This document shows positions 23,110 to 34,479 of a stretch of 64,000 nt of DNA, one piece after another. A program made the translations under genes and the position numbers. The stretch lies in NCBI GenBank assembly GCA_944739405.2, contig OX123182.2, forward strand, positions 22,083,326 to 22,147,325. Reading direction: 5' to 3'. The notes beneath the pieces were generated by a model that saw nothing but the letters and a program-made list of their open reading frames with translations, searched no databases and was not told where the DNA came from. The stretch's first letter is position 1. Each line of letters begins with the position of its first letter. This stretch comes from Euclidia mi. Lineage: Eukaryota; Arthropoda; Insecta; Lepidoptera; Erebidae.

Positions 23110-24413
23110 AATGGCTATATTTTCTCCCGATTGGGCTTCGTCAGTCACATATACCTGACAATATTTATTGTTATCCTATTTCATATTATAATTATCAAAA
23201 AAAGGAAAAAAATATTCACATAATGTCATTTATGTCGATATACTTAACCAAAAACCAAAAAAAGCAAATTGCGTTCTTTAAAATTCTTTATTTTTTTTTT
23301 TTTTTTTAAAGTTCTTTAAAATTATGGTACGGCAGTTAACGTGTTAAAGTTCAATTCGATCGAGTTTACTAGAATAAAATAACATTAAAAACCATTTCTA
23401 TGTCCTGAATTTATATTTTTCCTTTTACCAACCCGAAATAGACCACTCTATTTTCATTTTTATATTATTTTCCTTAAAAAACGTTAAAAATCGAGTTGGC
23501 ATTCTGGTACCGTGGTTGCTTATTCTAAAGTAGGCATTTGCCAGTGGTTTCCTTTTGAGTCAGAAATAATAAAAAAGGGATGGACAATCTTCGCAAACGC
23601 CACGGTACGGCCCGACCCGAGCCTTGGGTTTCATAATACTTTATATTTTTAGCAAATATAATATTAAAGGATACTCGGTAAAGTTTTATAAATATATTTT
23701 TCTGTGGATTGATGACTGTTTCCTGGATGTAAAGTTTATTTCCTGAAACACATGTATGCATGAAATCTAGATTCATCGTGGATCGTTGAAAAATAAGATA
23801 TGTAAAATCTAGCGTTATTGGTGATCAATTTGACCTATAAAGTTTACGTGGAGGGATGAAGTTGAACTAAAACAGGACTACAATACTGATGACCTGGTGT
23901 TTGTTATTAAACTCGTTGTTTCTGGTATATAAAAAAAAAATTATTTATTATCTTGCCAAATTGTTGCAGGTTGGATGCAAGCATGCCAAAATGGGGCTGT
24001 AAATAAAACCTTGGGTTAATTCTATCCTGAGCAATGGACGTTTTGTCTAAAATGATGATGACGAATACGTTTTATTTCCGCAATGGAACAAACTGAAGTC
24101 ACAGATTATGATAATTTTCAGGGATTGGCATGTCACGCCCTGGCACAGATGTCATGTTCAATATCAACTGAAATAGACATTTGGAAAATCCTTTAGTGTT
24201 CCGATGTTGATAAAGTCAGCGCGAGCCAGATAATTCTTAGAAATAGCACATTCCTATATCACGGGGAAATTTACAAAGACTCTAGGGCTAGATATTCATT
24301 GCAATATATCTAGTCTTTCCAAAAAAGAGAAAAGAGATTATATTTACACGTGAGACATGTTTCATACACATATGTACCTATGTGTTGGTTTACGGTACCT
24401 ACAGTCGGCGTTA
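23110..24413. other. Non-coding stretch of copy A
   Basis: Partner of 50755-52060. Contains a T-run at 23288-23307 and, at about 23985-24062, a LINE-like tail ending aaatgatgatgacg. No gene supported. Confidence 0.5.
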
Positions 24414-24425
24414 CTTGAAGCTATT

Positions 24426-24692
24426 TATTTTTTATGTATAGTCTCACGCCTGTATCCCCGAAGGGGTAGGCAGAGATGTAAATATTACACCGACATTTCG
24501 CCATGAATTTGTAGGTCCCACGTAATAGGAGGCAAGCATATTGCTGTTACCGGGCACATCACCAGACTCCGGGCTGCTACTGAGTATGCGGAAAAACGCA
24601 GTAATACTTTTGCCTGACCCGGGAATCGAACCCGGGACCTCCGATTAGCAGTTGCATACGCTATCCACTGGACCACGGAGGCAGTTAAAATG
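24426..24692 (-). repeat. SINE-1 with 12-bp TSD (copy A)
   Basis: Flanked by cttgaagctatt at 24414-24425 and 24693-24704. On the minus strand it shows the full family order: head gcctccgtggtccagtggat, B-box cgggttcgattcccgggtc, body and a tail with ccttcggggatacaggcgtg. The same insertion with the same duplication is present in copy B (about 52072-52330), so it is older than the segmental duplication. Confidence 0.93.
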
Positions 24693-25000
24693 CTTGAAGC
24701 TATTATTCTTTTAATTCATTGTGATCTCTAATAGCCTGTTTGCCCAGTGTAGCAACCTTTATTATATAACTCAACTAGTATATTTGTTACTAGACTACAT
24801 GAATGGATCACGCCATTCCTGCAGTATTCTCACATGTAAAGAGAATTTACCTACAATAACCTAATTTATTACTTTGTATAAATAATTAAACTACGTAAAC
24901 CAATCAAGTGTTCCTGATGCCTTATTATAAGTTACCATAACATGGTAAAAATCGCTAGAATATTGTTGTACGTAAAATTAAATGGTAATTAAGTTATTTG

Positions 25001-25095
25001 CCAACTAGCTATCTAACATTAATATTTATTTTAGCTGTTAGTTATTTGAAATAAGTAACAGCTAAATTAAATATTAATGTTAGATAGCTAGTTGG
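25001..25095. repeat. Long inverted repeat, 47-bp arms (copy A)
   Basis: ccaactagctatctaacatt on the left is matched by aatgttagatagctagttgg on the right, and the arms stay complementary almost to the centre. Copy B keeps it at 52637-52731. It could fold into a long hairpin; it may be a minimal MITE. Confidence 0.8.
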
Positions 25096-25336
25096 TCATT
25101 AAAACATTTTATAGATAAATTCAGACGCTAACAGTACTTGCGCTAAAAGGCCATGAATAGATCTTAATTTACCAAGATATTCGTAGCGAGCCTCAACACA
25201 ACATTTAGCAAACTAGCAAGAATTTTTACTTCAAAAGGAAAAACTAAAGAAAACCCAGGCCATAATTCAGGCAAATAAGGCACTAGACTGAAATGAAGTT
25301 GTCTAGACTGAATAACAAATACAGCTCGGAGTTATG

Positions 25337-26729
25337 AAGTTGTTGTACTCGGTATGTATGCGTCATTCCTATTTACCGGAGGCGATGATGAGAACGATAG
25401 TTATGCCAATAACCAAAAATAAGGCCGCTGACGTGGCTGATAAAAATAACTATCGTCCTTTTTCGTTAGCCACAATTATCGCCAAGGTTTTTGACAGTCT
25501 GCTTAACACGGAGCTTGACAAATACCTGACCTTACACAATAACCAGTTTGGCCTCCGGCTGAGTTTGTCAACAGGGAGTGCAGTTCTCAGTCTTAAGCAG
25601 ACTGTCAGATACTATACAGAGCGCTCTACGCCCGTGTATGGCTGCTTCCTGGACCTCTCGAAGGCATTAGACTTGGTTTGTTACGATATTCTCTGGAGTA
25701 AATTGAGGACATTAAATCTACCTCATGATGTGATATCAATATTTAAATATTGGTACGCAAACCTGGTCAATTATGTCAGATAGGCGGGCGTTCTGTCAGA
25801 GCCTTATGTGTTAGAGTGTGGCGTGCGACAGGGAGGGTTGTCTTCCCCTAAATTATTTAATGTATATAGGAATGCATTGATAGAGAGGCTCAGCAGCATG
25901 CATGTCGGGTGTTACGTAGATAACATCTGCGTTAATAACCTGAGTTATGCGGATGGCATGGCGCTGCTGAGCGCCTCTGTCAGTGGCTTACGGCAGTTAG
26001 TGTCAATATGCGAATCCTATGCTACTGAACATGGCTTCAAATACAACGCTAAGAAAAGTGAATTCATGGTCTTTGAGGCCGGTGGTAAAAGTCTAGTGGT
26101 TATTCCACACATAAGACTGAATGGACAGCCTCTAACAAGGGTGCAGCAGTTTAAGTACCTGGGTCATCTGCTAACTGCCGACCTCAAAGACGATGCAGAT
26201 ATTGAGCGTGAACGTAGGGCATTGTGTGTGAGAGCGAATATGCTGGCCCACAGGTTTGCTAGATGTTCACGTCAAGTGAAAATTACTCTATTCAGAGCTT
26301 ACTGCACGTCACTTTACACAAGCAGCCTGTGGACCAGATACACGCAAATATCATACAATGCTCTACGAGTAAAATTTAATAATGCGTTCCGAGCATTGTT
26401 GGGACTGCCTCGTTTCTGCAGCGCATCAGGCATGTTCTTTGAAAATAGAGTAGATTGCTTTTACACGACCATCCGTAAAAGATGCGCATCCTTGCTCTGC
26501 AGAATGCGGGCCAGCCCCAACCGCGTCTTGGCTATGATAGCTGATAGGCTTGATTCTCTTTACATGAATCATTGCTCCCGGATTCATGTAGGGAGAGACT
26601 GACATACCTGCCTATTTTTTGTGTCTTTTAGTTTTTTTAAGAATACTAACATTAGTTTGTAAGTAGCTATGTAACTAACACTTTTGAATGGGCCTTCGTT
26701 GCCTAAATAAAGAATTTTATTATTATTAG
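25337..26729 (+). pseudogene. L2-like LINE, 5'-truncated reverse transcriptase
   Basis: The frame 25334-26602 encodes the palm and thumb region of a non-LTR reverse transcriptase: NNYRPFSLATI, FLDLSKALD, VRQGGLSSPKLF, NLSYADGMALL, KYLGHLL. The order and wording (GHLLTADLKDDADI, then ASPNRVLAMIADRL) resemble the L2 group. Two lesions: a TAG stop at 25781-25783 where the copy at 53079 has a tryptophan codon, and a catalytic motif YADG where the active form is YADD. It ends with cctaaataaagaattttatt and an ATT tail, the true LINE 3' end. It begins abruptly at the right edge of duplicated block A. Confidence 0.88.
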
Positions 26730-27228
26730 GGTAAGGTTGCGATCATTGGACCAGCGCTTTGATTGGACCACTTCAATAACTCACGAACGATTTGGTTTAA
26801 AATTCGTTTGTAACATCGAAACGCTAGCTTTATGACCATAGGCACAGCTCGTGTACCCCCTGTGTCGTCGGAGGCTTGGTTGAGGAGAGACGCGAGTCGA
26901 TACGTTGCACGCGCTTTTGATACAAAATTGTCGCAATATATGTCTCCATGTAAGTACAGTTCTATTAAGTACTATAACGTATAATATATTTCATAACGTT
27001 GGGCATTTATTGGTGTGGCTAATTACCAAAATAAGTTGTTGACAACAATTTAATTTATTTTTTTATAATTTTTTTAATGAGTTTGTAGTGTGTTGCTATC
27101 AATGAACCAGTGCCTGGCTCTTTGATTGAACCGGTCCAATCATGGCAACTTCTCGAATTGTCGATTTAATTATTTTTTTTTTTCTTTTTGAATGACGAAA
27201 AGAGTATTATTCATGGAATGAGACAAGT
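26730..27228. mobile_element. Non-coding part of a pogo-type DNA element
   Basis: Contains repeated and inverted words around gattggaccac and gaaccggtccaatcat (26735-26775 and 27100-27150), upstream of the helix-turn-helix frame. I read it as the 5' part of the element whose coding start follows. Exact end not defined. Confidence 0.4.
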
Positions 27229-27453
27229 ATGGATTTAGCGTTACAAGCGTTACGTAAAGGTAAGGTGGGCTTAAATGAGGCAAGCAGGATTTACGGCGTG
27301 CCTAAAGCGACACTGAAAAATACGAAGGCCAAAGGTTGCAAGCAAATTGTTGGTTCAGCGGGAGATCTGACTCCAGAGTTGGAGAAAAAACTAGTTGAAC
27401 ACATTTTAGAATTGGAACGATGTTTATATGGTGTAACACCAACTGTCATGTAA
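27229..27453 (+). pseudogene. pogo/Tigger-type transposase, N-terminal HTH fragment
   Basis: 74 codons with a pipsqueak-type helix-turn-helix: residues 1-35 read ALQALRKGKVGLNEASR, then YGVPKATL, the typical pattern of the DNA-binding N-terminus of pogo-like transposases. Residues 50-72 (LTPELEKKLVEHILELER, then GVTPT) match the linker that follows in that family. The frame then breaks (stop at 27451) and a LINE tail begins about 50 bp on. The catalytic DDE domain is absent, so no activity is possible. Confidence 0.7.
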
Positions 27454-27505
27454 ATGTTCGGTGCACGAGGAGTGTGCTTGAGAAATGTGCAGAAATAAGT
27501 GATTA

Positions 27506-28103
27506 TTTTTTTTTATTTATTTATTTTATTTGGCTCACCATCAATTGTATACACGTAACATATATTAAAAACAAACAAATTGTTGGTATAAGGAAACAAA
27601 ATTCAAGTGTTACAATTAATTACAGGCATGTACCAAAAACAACTTACAACTAAACACAACAAAAAATTATGAAAATAACACAAGTGAAATAATTGGGTGA
27701 CAAAAGAACAAAAATAAATAAAATAAGGCTACAATGCGCTATGTGTGATCTTGCGAAACTTGTTAAGTGAGTCAGTATGGATGTCGATTAGGTCACTACA
27801 GCCATTGATCAGTTTGCACATTCTGGGTATAGTGGAGCACGCACCGAGCACAGTCCTGCGGAGTGGAGGATGCAGGGGGGGTTATTGATGTCCGAGGATA
27901 TCTAGCTGGAGCTTGGAACCTAATCATGCCTAGTAATTGTGGACAGTCTATTTTTGATCTCATCAATTTGAATAAGAATAGCGAGTCAGTCAAATTCCTA
28001 CGCTTCTCTAATGAGGTCATGCCGAAATACGACAGCCAAACGTCATACGATTTAATTTTTTTTGCCAATCCGTATGAGTATGCCAAATGCCATAGGAATC
28101 GCT
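27506..28103 (-). pseudogene. LINE 3' end with reverse-transcriptase C-terminus
   Basis: The minus-strand frame 28086-27796 ends a jockey/CR1-type reverse transcriptase: RRNLTDSLFLFKLMRSKIDCP, then LLGMIRFQAPAR, the usual C-terminal tail of that enzyme. The 3' UTR follows and ends in repeated aaataaataaa (27508-27530 on plus), a LINE-type tail. Heavily 5'-truncated. Its 5' end coincides with the left edge of duplicated block B. Confidence 0.8.
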
Positions 28104-28494
28104 AGGGACAGTACTGGAGTAGGCATGACAATTCTTTTTGTTGACGGAACGGCATAAACTAGTTAGGGACTAGTTCCTTCTATATTACTAAACTTGTGTT
28201 ACAGGTGTTTTTGTTCCGGGAATCAGCGAATTATGATGTGTCTTTTTATCAAAGTCATATGTGATGATATACTACATAGGCAAAATGATTTGAGTATACT
28301 ATGGTTGTAACTTGTCTCTGTGTCAATGCATTGCCTTGTAGGTTATGAGAGGATGAAGTAAGTGCGATAAAGTAAATAATGCAAAAGACGAAATTTATAT
28401 TTTTGTGGTCCTTGGCCTGGACCACTTAAAGATTATAGAGAAATACACGAAGCAAATAGTATCTTAAGGAAGAGACGGAAAACTGGACATCAAA

Positions 28495-28709
28495 CTTTGA
28501 CTGCACGGTTGAAGTAGTAGTTTAAGAGGCTGCCTCACCGCTTGACATTGAGCCGAGTGTTGTGGGTTCGATCCCCACACGATGCAACACTTTGTGTAAT
28601 TTACAAATTGTTGTTTCGAGGCTGGGTATTCGTTGTCCGTTAGTTGTACGTTGTAAAGTCCCCCGCAACGCAGGATTAATTCCTAATGCGGGAGTTGTCT
28701 TTAAAAAAA
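28495..28709 (+). repeat. SINE-2 (copy B)
   Basis: Partner of 10861-11075, differing at one position (cccccgcaacgcagg). Head, B box and tail as in copy A. Confidence 0.9.
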
Positions 28710-28989
28710 ATCCTCCTCTTGACTCACAATGCTACGAGTATTGTGTCGCTGATAAGCAAAGGCGTCTTTCAACTGTAGGTTCTGCGTGTACTGCGAAATG
28801 CTTTGTGATGGAGGATGAAGTAACATTTACCCGTAACCTTGAATATTTAGTTGTCTTAGATACCTAATATAACTAACTTAGATTCTAATACTTTTTGCTA
28901 TCCAAAGACATATTTTAATAACTTTAAACAAAATTTATGAAACTTAACTTGAAAGCAATTGATCTGAAAGTGTAGAAAACGTATTCAAT

Positions 28990-29244
28990 ATGAATCCCGC
29001 ACGTTGTTCAGCTGACATTGTCTGTTCTACAGACTATATTTTATCCGAGACCTTGTTGACTGTACACAGAAACTCTTACGTAATATTTGGCGATATTGTT
29101 GATACTGTATCTCGAGCTACGAAGCCTTCATTAACAGACGTCACTTCTATACAATCTGCGAAAACGATTACTCATGATATCACTATTGTTTCTACAAGAA
29201 AATTGTTTCGAGCATCCGAACTCCGTCCAAACAAGAAGTTTTAA
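28990..29244 (+). other. 84-codon open frame of unknown meaning (copy B)
   Basis: Same as 11356-11610 apart from one synonymous base. No family resemblance. Listed because it is intact in both copies. Confidence 0.2.
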
Positions 29245-29271
29245 AGCAATTTTCTTTGACGTTACCAAGTC

Positions 29272-29654
29272 CTATATATAATTTTTCACGTTCTATTCTT
29301 GAAGCTTTGTCATCATGAATATGTTTCTATATTTAATCTTCATTCTTTCCTCACCGGCAAACATCTAACGAGTTATTGAATAGTGTATTTTTATACAGAT
29401 ATTTGTTTTTGTTGTATATTTGCTGTGGTAAAATTAAAATACCTTTTGCGCAGAATTTAATAATATACCTTTGCGTAAATTCTTAAGATAACAAGATGTA
29501 TCAATAAATGTTATATTAAGGTTATTTATGTTTTGAGAATGCAAATATTTCATAAATTTGTGTGGGGAATTGAATTACTGGGCTTATAAATGTTTCTTAG
29601 AACATAGAGCAGCTCAATAGGTATTAAAAGGCGTTCATAAGTTTGAATTCTGTT
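29272..29654. other. Non-coding stretch of copy B before the CR1 insertion
   Basis: Partner of 11801-12180. No feature of its own. Confidence 0.5.
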
Positions 29655-29840
29655 AATAAAACCATCATTGTGAATTAACACTTAGCCTAGAACTAAGTTT
29701 AATGGTCGTGGCCTAACAAAGCACTAGGCTTCTAGGTGATGAGTCAACTCACAACTACGTTAGTAGCTTCAGAAACATAAGGCTATACATCTTTGAGCTG
29801 TGCCGCTGCTCGAGATTAATAGCCTTTGTTCTGCCTGAGA

Positions 29841-30105
29841 AAGCGGCGATAGCCCCATGGTGTACGCAATGGACTGCCGAGGCGATGGTCTCGGATTCAA
29901 TCCCCAGGCACACATCTCTGTCTTTTCCAAGTTATGGGTGCATTAAAAATGTTAATTATCGCTCGCTGAATAAAGTGTCCGGTGGATGGCAATAGGCTGG
30001 GCCTCTATTACATTGGGACCGAAACATAACTGGAGAAGTGTAGGTGCGTAACACACCTCTACCTACGATTTGGGGGATAAACATGTGAAGTTATGTATTA
30101 TGTTC
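29841..30105 (+). repeat. SINE-3, long form
   Basis: Head gcggcgatagccccatgg, B-box-like cggattcaatccccagg, middle ttttccaagttatgggtgc and aattatcgctcgctg, and a tail that is SINE-1-like: ggcaataggctgggcctcta, ttacattgggacc, acctctacctacgattt, gtgaagttatgtatt. It shows that different tRNA heads are joined to the same 3' module. It is absent from copy A, so it arrived with or after the CR1 insertion. Confidence 0.75.
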
Positions 30106-30606
30106 AAGGCTAACAGCTGATCCGACCTTGTCCCGTATTTTTTACAAGTAAAAATATAAAATAATTGAATTCTTAAAGCTAATTACAAGTTAATTGCTTA
30201 ATAATTGTGTTATTTGTAATAATCTATAAACGTATTAGTGTTTTCTGTGAAAATAAGGTGAGTTTATTGTGATTTCTTTTTTGACAACCAATCTACCGGC
30301 TAAATTTGCATTGTCATTTTTCAAACAGGTATAATATTGTAACTACTATTTAAAATCAACTTATACGTATATAATAGTGTTAATTAGTATATTTCCAAAT
30401 AAAAAGTGCTATCAAGTTCCTAAATAACCACCTATAAATAGTAAAAATAAATAAACATAACCTAAACCTTGTTAGTAGGTTACACAACTTTGGACGAGAT
30501 CAGCTGTTCTTTCTTACAATAATATTTAGCTTTAAACCCTACTATTACTACTATTACAATCTTCTCCTTCACTTTCTTTGACTACGTGTATTGCTCTCTT
30601 TTCACC

Positions 30607-31926
30607 ATGATTATGACTCGTAAAGCTTTGGCTCGCCAGGAAGAGTCTAAACTCCAACTGGCTTCAATTGAATTAAAGACCTCTAAGGAGTTGTGTAACA
30701 AACTGATAGAGGAAAGAGAAGATAATGAGAAAGAAATGTTGAACTTACTGGAAAAAAATAAAAGCTTAAAATGTGAAATGGCACAGCTACATAATCAATT
30801 CTCTGATGCCATGAGTGCTCGGGATGGACTCCAGCTCATTGTGGACGGATTTGCCGAGTGTAGTTTGCAGTATGAACAAGCCCTTGACCGTATACAGTTC
30901 TTAGACAAACAGTTACATGAGGCAAACAGTAGAATAAGTCATCTAGAATTCACCCAAGATCAGATCACTACGACGGCAAATCAAAGTCTGTTCGATGAGC
31001 TGGTGGTTCATGCTCCAAGCATGATTACTGACATAAATCATTTTAAAGTATCACTTCCAAATAGTCTGTCAGTGTGCAAAGAATCAAATAATTCAATAAA
31101 ATTGAGTAGGGGTAGTAGGAATAAATATGTTAAAATAAACAAATTCATAAAAAAGACACAAAAATTAGTTCACAGACAAAAGTTTTTCATAAAAAATGTT
31201 AAGCTAAATAGGGAAAGATTAATTGCTCTTGAAAAATTAAAAAAATACTCACATAAATATCACCAAAATAATTTGAAACATAAATTAGAAATAAAAAATT
31301 TGCAGGTAGAATTAAATAATCTTAGTGACAAATTAGTATCAATGACAAATAAATATAAAAGCTCTGAACTGCAAATGAAAGAGTACATATTGGCAATGAA
31401 TGAGTTGGTGGCATCAAATAGTAACGAATGCTCAATACCATTGAACAATGACATCCCGTTCAACCTCCAACACTCGCCAGCTTGCTCATTGCCAACATGT
31501 ACCCCGGTTTTGCTAAATAGTTCTATAAACAATACAAAATCAAATATTAAACACACTGTAAATAAATTAAAAAATAACAAACTAGACAGTAAAACTATAC
31601 TACAAAATAAAAATAAAGTGATAATATTTAGTGATGAGATTGGAAAAGGTATGGGTCAGTTGTTGGCAAACACATATAGTGATGGGATAGTGATGAACTA
31701 CTGTTTGCCTGGGTTAAGTTCCATTGCTATTTTAGATAAAATTATAAACTTCAATTTTGACCAGGATACAACTTTATTGATTCTACTTGGTAAAAGAGGA
31801 TCTTTAAATAAAAGACTTTTATTCTATTATTACAGTAAATTATGTGAATTAAATTTAAATCAAATTATTATGCTCCCTTTACCTTTCAGTAAAGGGTTGT
31901 CACAGAAAGAAAATAAATTAATATAA
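30607..31926 (+). CDS. CR1-type ORF1 protein, coiled coil plus SGNH/esterase-like domain
   Basis: About 440 residues, the longest uninterrupted frame in the window outside the reverse transcriptases. I place the start at the first ATG (30607); the frame upstream opens on GTG. Residues 1-130 and 190-270 are rich in E, K, L and Q with heptad-like spacing, as expected of coiled coils for ORF1 oligomers. Near the C-terminus VIIFSDEIGKGMG and LLILLGKRGS resemble blocks I and III of SGNH (GDSL-type) esterases, a domain known from CR1-like ORF1 proteins. The block I serine position appears to be glutamate here, so esterase activity is doubtful. The domain continues out of frame to 32183. Confidence 0.65.
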   Translation: MIMTRKALARQEESKLQLASIELKTSKELCNKLIEEREDNEKEMLNLLEKNKSLKCEMAQLHNQFSDAMSARDGLQLIVDGFAECSLQYEQALDRIQFLDKQLHEANSRISHLEFTQDQITTTANQSLFDELVVHAPSMITDINHFKVSLPNSLSVCKESNNSIKLSRGSRNKYVKINKFIKKTQKLVHRQKFFIKNVKLNRERLIALEKLKKYSHKYHQNNLKHKLEIKNLQVELNNLSDKLVSMTNKYKSSELQMKEYILAMNELVASNSNECSIPLNNDIPFNLQHSPACSLPTCTPVLLNSSINNTKSNIKHTVNKLKNNKLDSKTILQNKNKVIIFSDEIGKGMGQLLANTYSDGIVMNYCLPGLSSIAILDKIINFNFDQDTTLLILLGKRGSLNKRLLFYYYSKLCELNLNQIIMLPLPFSKGLSQKENKLI

Positions 31927-31928
31927 AT

Positions 31929-32183
31929 TTGTGTAGTTGGTCATATAATAACGATCAATTTCATGTTCTTGACTCTAACAATTATGTTAGTAAAGCTTTG
32001 CAAGATACTTGTTATCTGAATTCTTATTATAAAAGACAACTAGCTGAGTCGCTAGCATTTTGTATTGACATTTCAGCCAAGAATTTGGCTAATAAACGTG
32101 TTGCCCTATACAGCAACAAAATGACATTTATAATGATTCAGCCAATATTTTGGCTACACAGTCTGACATTTCTATTAATTTAA
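31929..32183 (+). pseudogene. C-terminal part of ORF1, shifted frame
   Basis: Directly after the ORF1 stop a second frame reads LCSWSYNNDQFHVLDSNNYV, a plausible continuation of the esterase-like domain (new strand and helix after the LPLPFSKG segment). A one-base frameshift near 31926 would explain the split. Beyond about 32100 the sequence no longer looks coding. Confidence 0.45.
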
Positions 32184-32294
32184 ATTAAATAGTTCGACAA
32201 TAGAAAATACCTCTTGCAATGACACTTTCATTAATAATGGGCTGGTATATACGAATAAGCCCAATTCAACTAATAATACATTTAGAAATTAGCA

Positions 32295-34479
32295 AGTATT
32301 AAAACTGGTACATCAAAATATACAAGGTATGTCAAATAAAGATTTAGAAGTGGAGTTGTTCATGAGCGGTGAATGCATTGATATTTTGTGTATAACAGAA
32401 CATTGGCTTAAAGATCACCAGTTCATGTGCAATTTTAATAACCATCTACATAGTTTGTAGTTCGTTCAGTAGACAAAATGCAATACATGGTGGATCGTTG
32501 ATTTTAGTTAACAAGCTGCTTAAATTTAAGAATCGTAGAGACATTGTTAGTTTCTCTGTTGAACGGACAGTTGAAATAGCCTGTGTGGAGTTGGACCAAC
32601 TTGTTGTGTTGAGTGTGTATAGGCCACCATCGTCCTTCTATGATAACTTTGAAAGTGTCATGGATGATGTGTTACGGAAGCTATGCCAACAAAATAAATC
32701 TATAATAGTAGGTGACAATTTTAATATTAATTTACTCGAAGATTCCCTGAATTGCCACAAAATTAAGAATTTGTTCAAGTCATATAATCTTGCATGCTTA
32801 TTTTTGGAACTCACCAGGATAACTTCCACGACATCTACTTGTATAGACAATATATTTACAGATATTGTACCAGTTAGAAAGCAAATAATTAACAAATTAA
32901 CATCAGATCATTGTGGACAATCTATAGCATTTGCTATGCAGTCTAAAAAAGTAGGTAGAAAGGAATTGAGTCTGGTGCCAAAAACTTTGCGTCGTCTGGA
33001 GGGACTTAAGGATAAACTCACAAGTACACTACCATACTTATGCTATAATAACGATCCCAATAAGTTGTACAATTCTTTCTTTGACATGTACTGTACTATA
33101 TTCAGTTCTATCTTTGTCCCTAAGATGATCTCAGTTGCTGGTACTACATCCTTCAGTGAATGGGCAACCACTGGAATTTATAAAAGTAGAAATAAGCTTT
33201 ACGAATTATATGAACAGAAAGTAATTAATAAAAATGATGAAAAATTTTGTCAATACGTAAGAAATTATTCTAAGGTATTTAAAAAGATTTGTCATGAAGC
33301 TAAGACACTTTATTTAAAATCAAAAACAGTGACAATAAAATAAAAGCAACGTGGGATATTATAAACAAAGAGACTGGAAGGGTCAAGATAAAAAGTAACG
33401 ATTACACGCTTCAAGTAAATAAAAAGATATTAAAATCAGATTTTGAGGTTGCCACAGCATTTGAAAATTTCTTCACAGACATTCCAGTCTCAACCACTAA
33501 ATCCCTGAACTCATCCCCCAATGACGCCGAATCTCTATTAAAAAAAAATGTCAATAGGTGTAACATTGAATTTAGATTTAGTTATGTCACTGACAAAGAT
33601 ATTGTAAAAACTTTTAATACCCTTAATTTGAAGAAGACTAGTGATCTTTGGGGCAATTCTGTTGTGATTACGAAATCCATAATCAACACAGTAGCACCTG
33701 AACTGGCAATGATTTTCAATAGATGCATTGACTGTGGTGTGTTTCCTGATCAAATGAAAAATAGTAAAGTAATTCCGTTATTTAAATCTGGTAGCACATC
33801 TGACCCCATGAATTGAGAAGAGAATTTCAATTTGAATGGAGAAGAGTTGGATCTTATAGATAACACCGTATTCTTAGGCATAACCTTAGATTCTAAGCTA
33901 CAGTGGGGCCCACATATAGGTAAGTTGTCTAATAGACTTAGCTCTGCAGCGTACGCGGTTTATAAAATTCGTCAGTTAACTGATATAGATACGGCCAGAG
34001 TAGTATATTTTAGTTATTTCCACAGCATAATGTCATATGGCATTTTATTATGGGGCAACGCAGCTGACATTCAAACTGTGTTTGTACTGCAGAAGCGGGC
34101 TATTCGTGCAATCTACAGTCTTGGTTCAAGGCATTCACTGAAGTAAAAATTTAAAGAAATTAAGATAATGACTGTCGCATCTCAATACATTTATGAGAAC
34201 TTGTTATATGTCAGTAAAAATATAAATATGTTTTCTAAATTCAGCGACATTCATAAATTAAATACACGAAACAAAAACAAACTTGTTCTACCTTCAACTA
34301 GACTACAAAAAATAAGTAACTCATACAAGTGTCAAAGCATACGTTTTTTCAACAAAATTCCAGGCAATATTCAGGAACTAAGTATTAATAAATTCAAAGT
34401 ATTTATTAAACAGAGCTTGTGTTCAAAAGCTTATTACACAGTTAAAGATTATTTAGCAGACAAAAACGCCTGGAATTGA
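32295..34479 (+). pseudogene. CR1-type ORF2, endonuclease plus broken reverse transcriptase
   Basis: Out-of-frame pieces in family order. Endonuclease start at about 32300: LVHQNIQGMSNKDLEVELF, IDILCITEHWL. Then VYRPPSS, IVGDNFNINL, CIDNIFTD and SDHCGQS (frame 32498-33343). Linker and fingers (about 33345-33815) end at KNSKVIPLFKSGS, with a stop at 33814. The next piece (33832-34146) starts at FLGITLDSKLQWGPHI and a last piece (34168-34479) is the C-terminal tail. The palm with the YADD catalytic motif is missing, an internal deletion. Dead for retrotransposition. Confidence 0.8.

Larger units (their letters stand above)
10470..25338 (+). repeat. Segmental duplication, copy A
   Basis: The block matches 28104-52972 in the same orientation, base for base over long runs. 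At the left edge both read agggacagtactggagtagg; at the right edge both read tacagctcggagttatgaa before diverging. Alignment landmarks (A to B): 10928 to 28562, 12183 to 35334, 14848 to 39760, 18504 to 46046, 25001 to 52637. Copy A holds extra sequence at about 11638-11800 and 22580-23107. Divergence is patchy: I count about six substitutions in the first 1.2 kb but a few per hundred bases in places further in. No host gene lies inside. Confidence 0.95.

Noticed and set aside
22821..23309. 162-codon frame in copy A
   Set aside because: It crosses the GC-rich retroposon fragment and ordinary AT-rich DNA and is absent from copy B.
30586..30606. Upstream start of CR1 ORF1 at 30586
   Set aside because: That codon is GTG; the first ATG in frame is at 30607.
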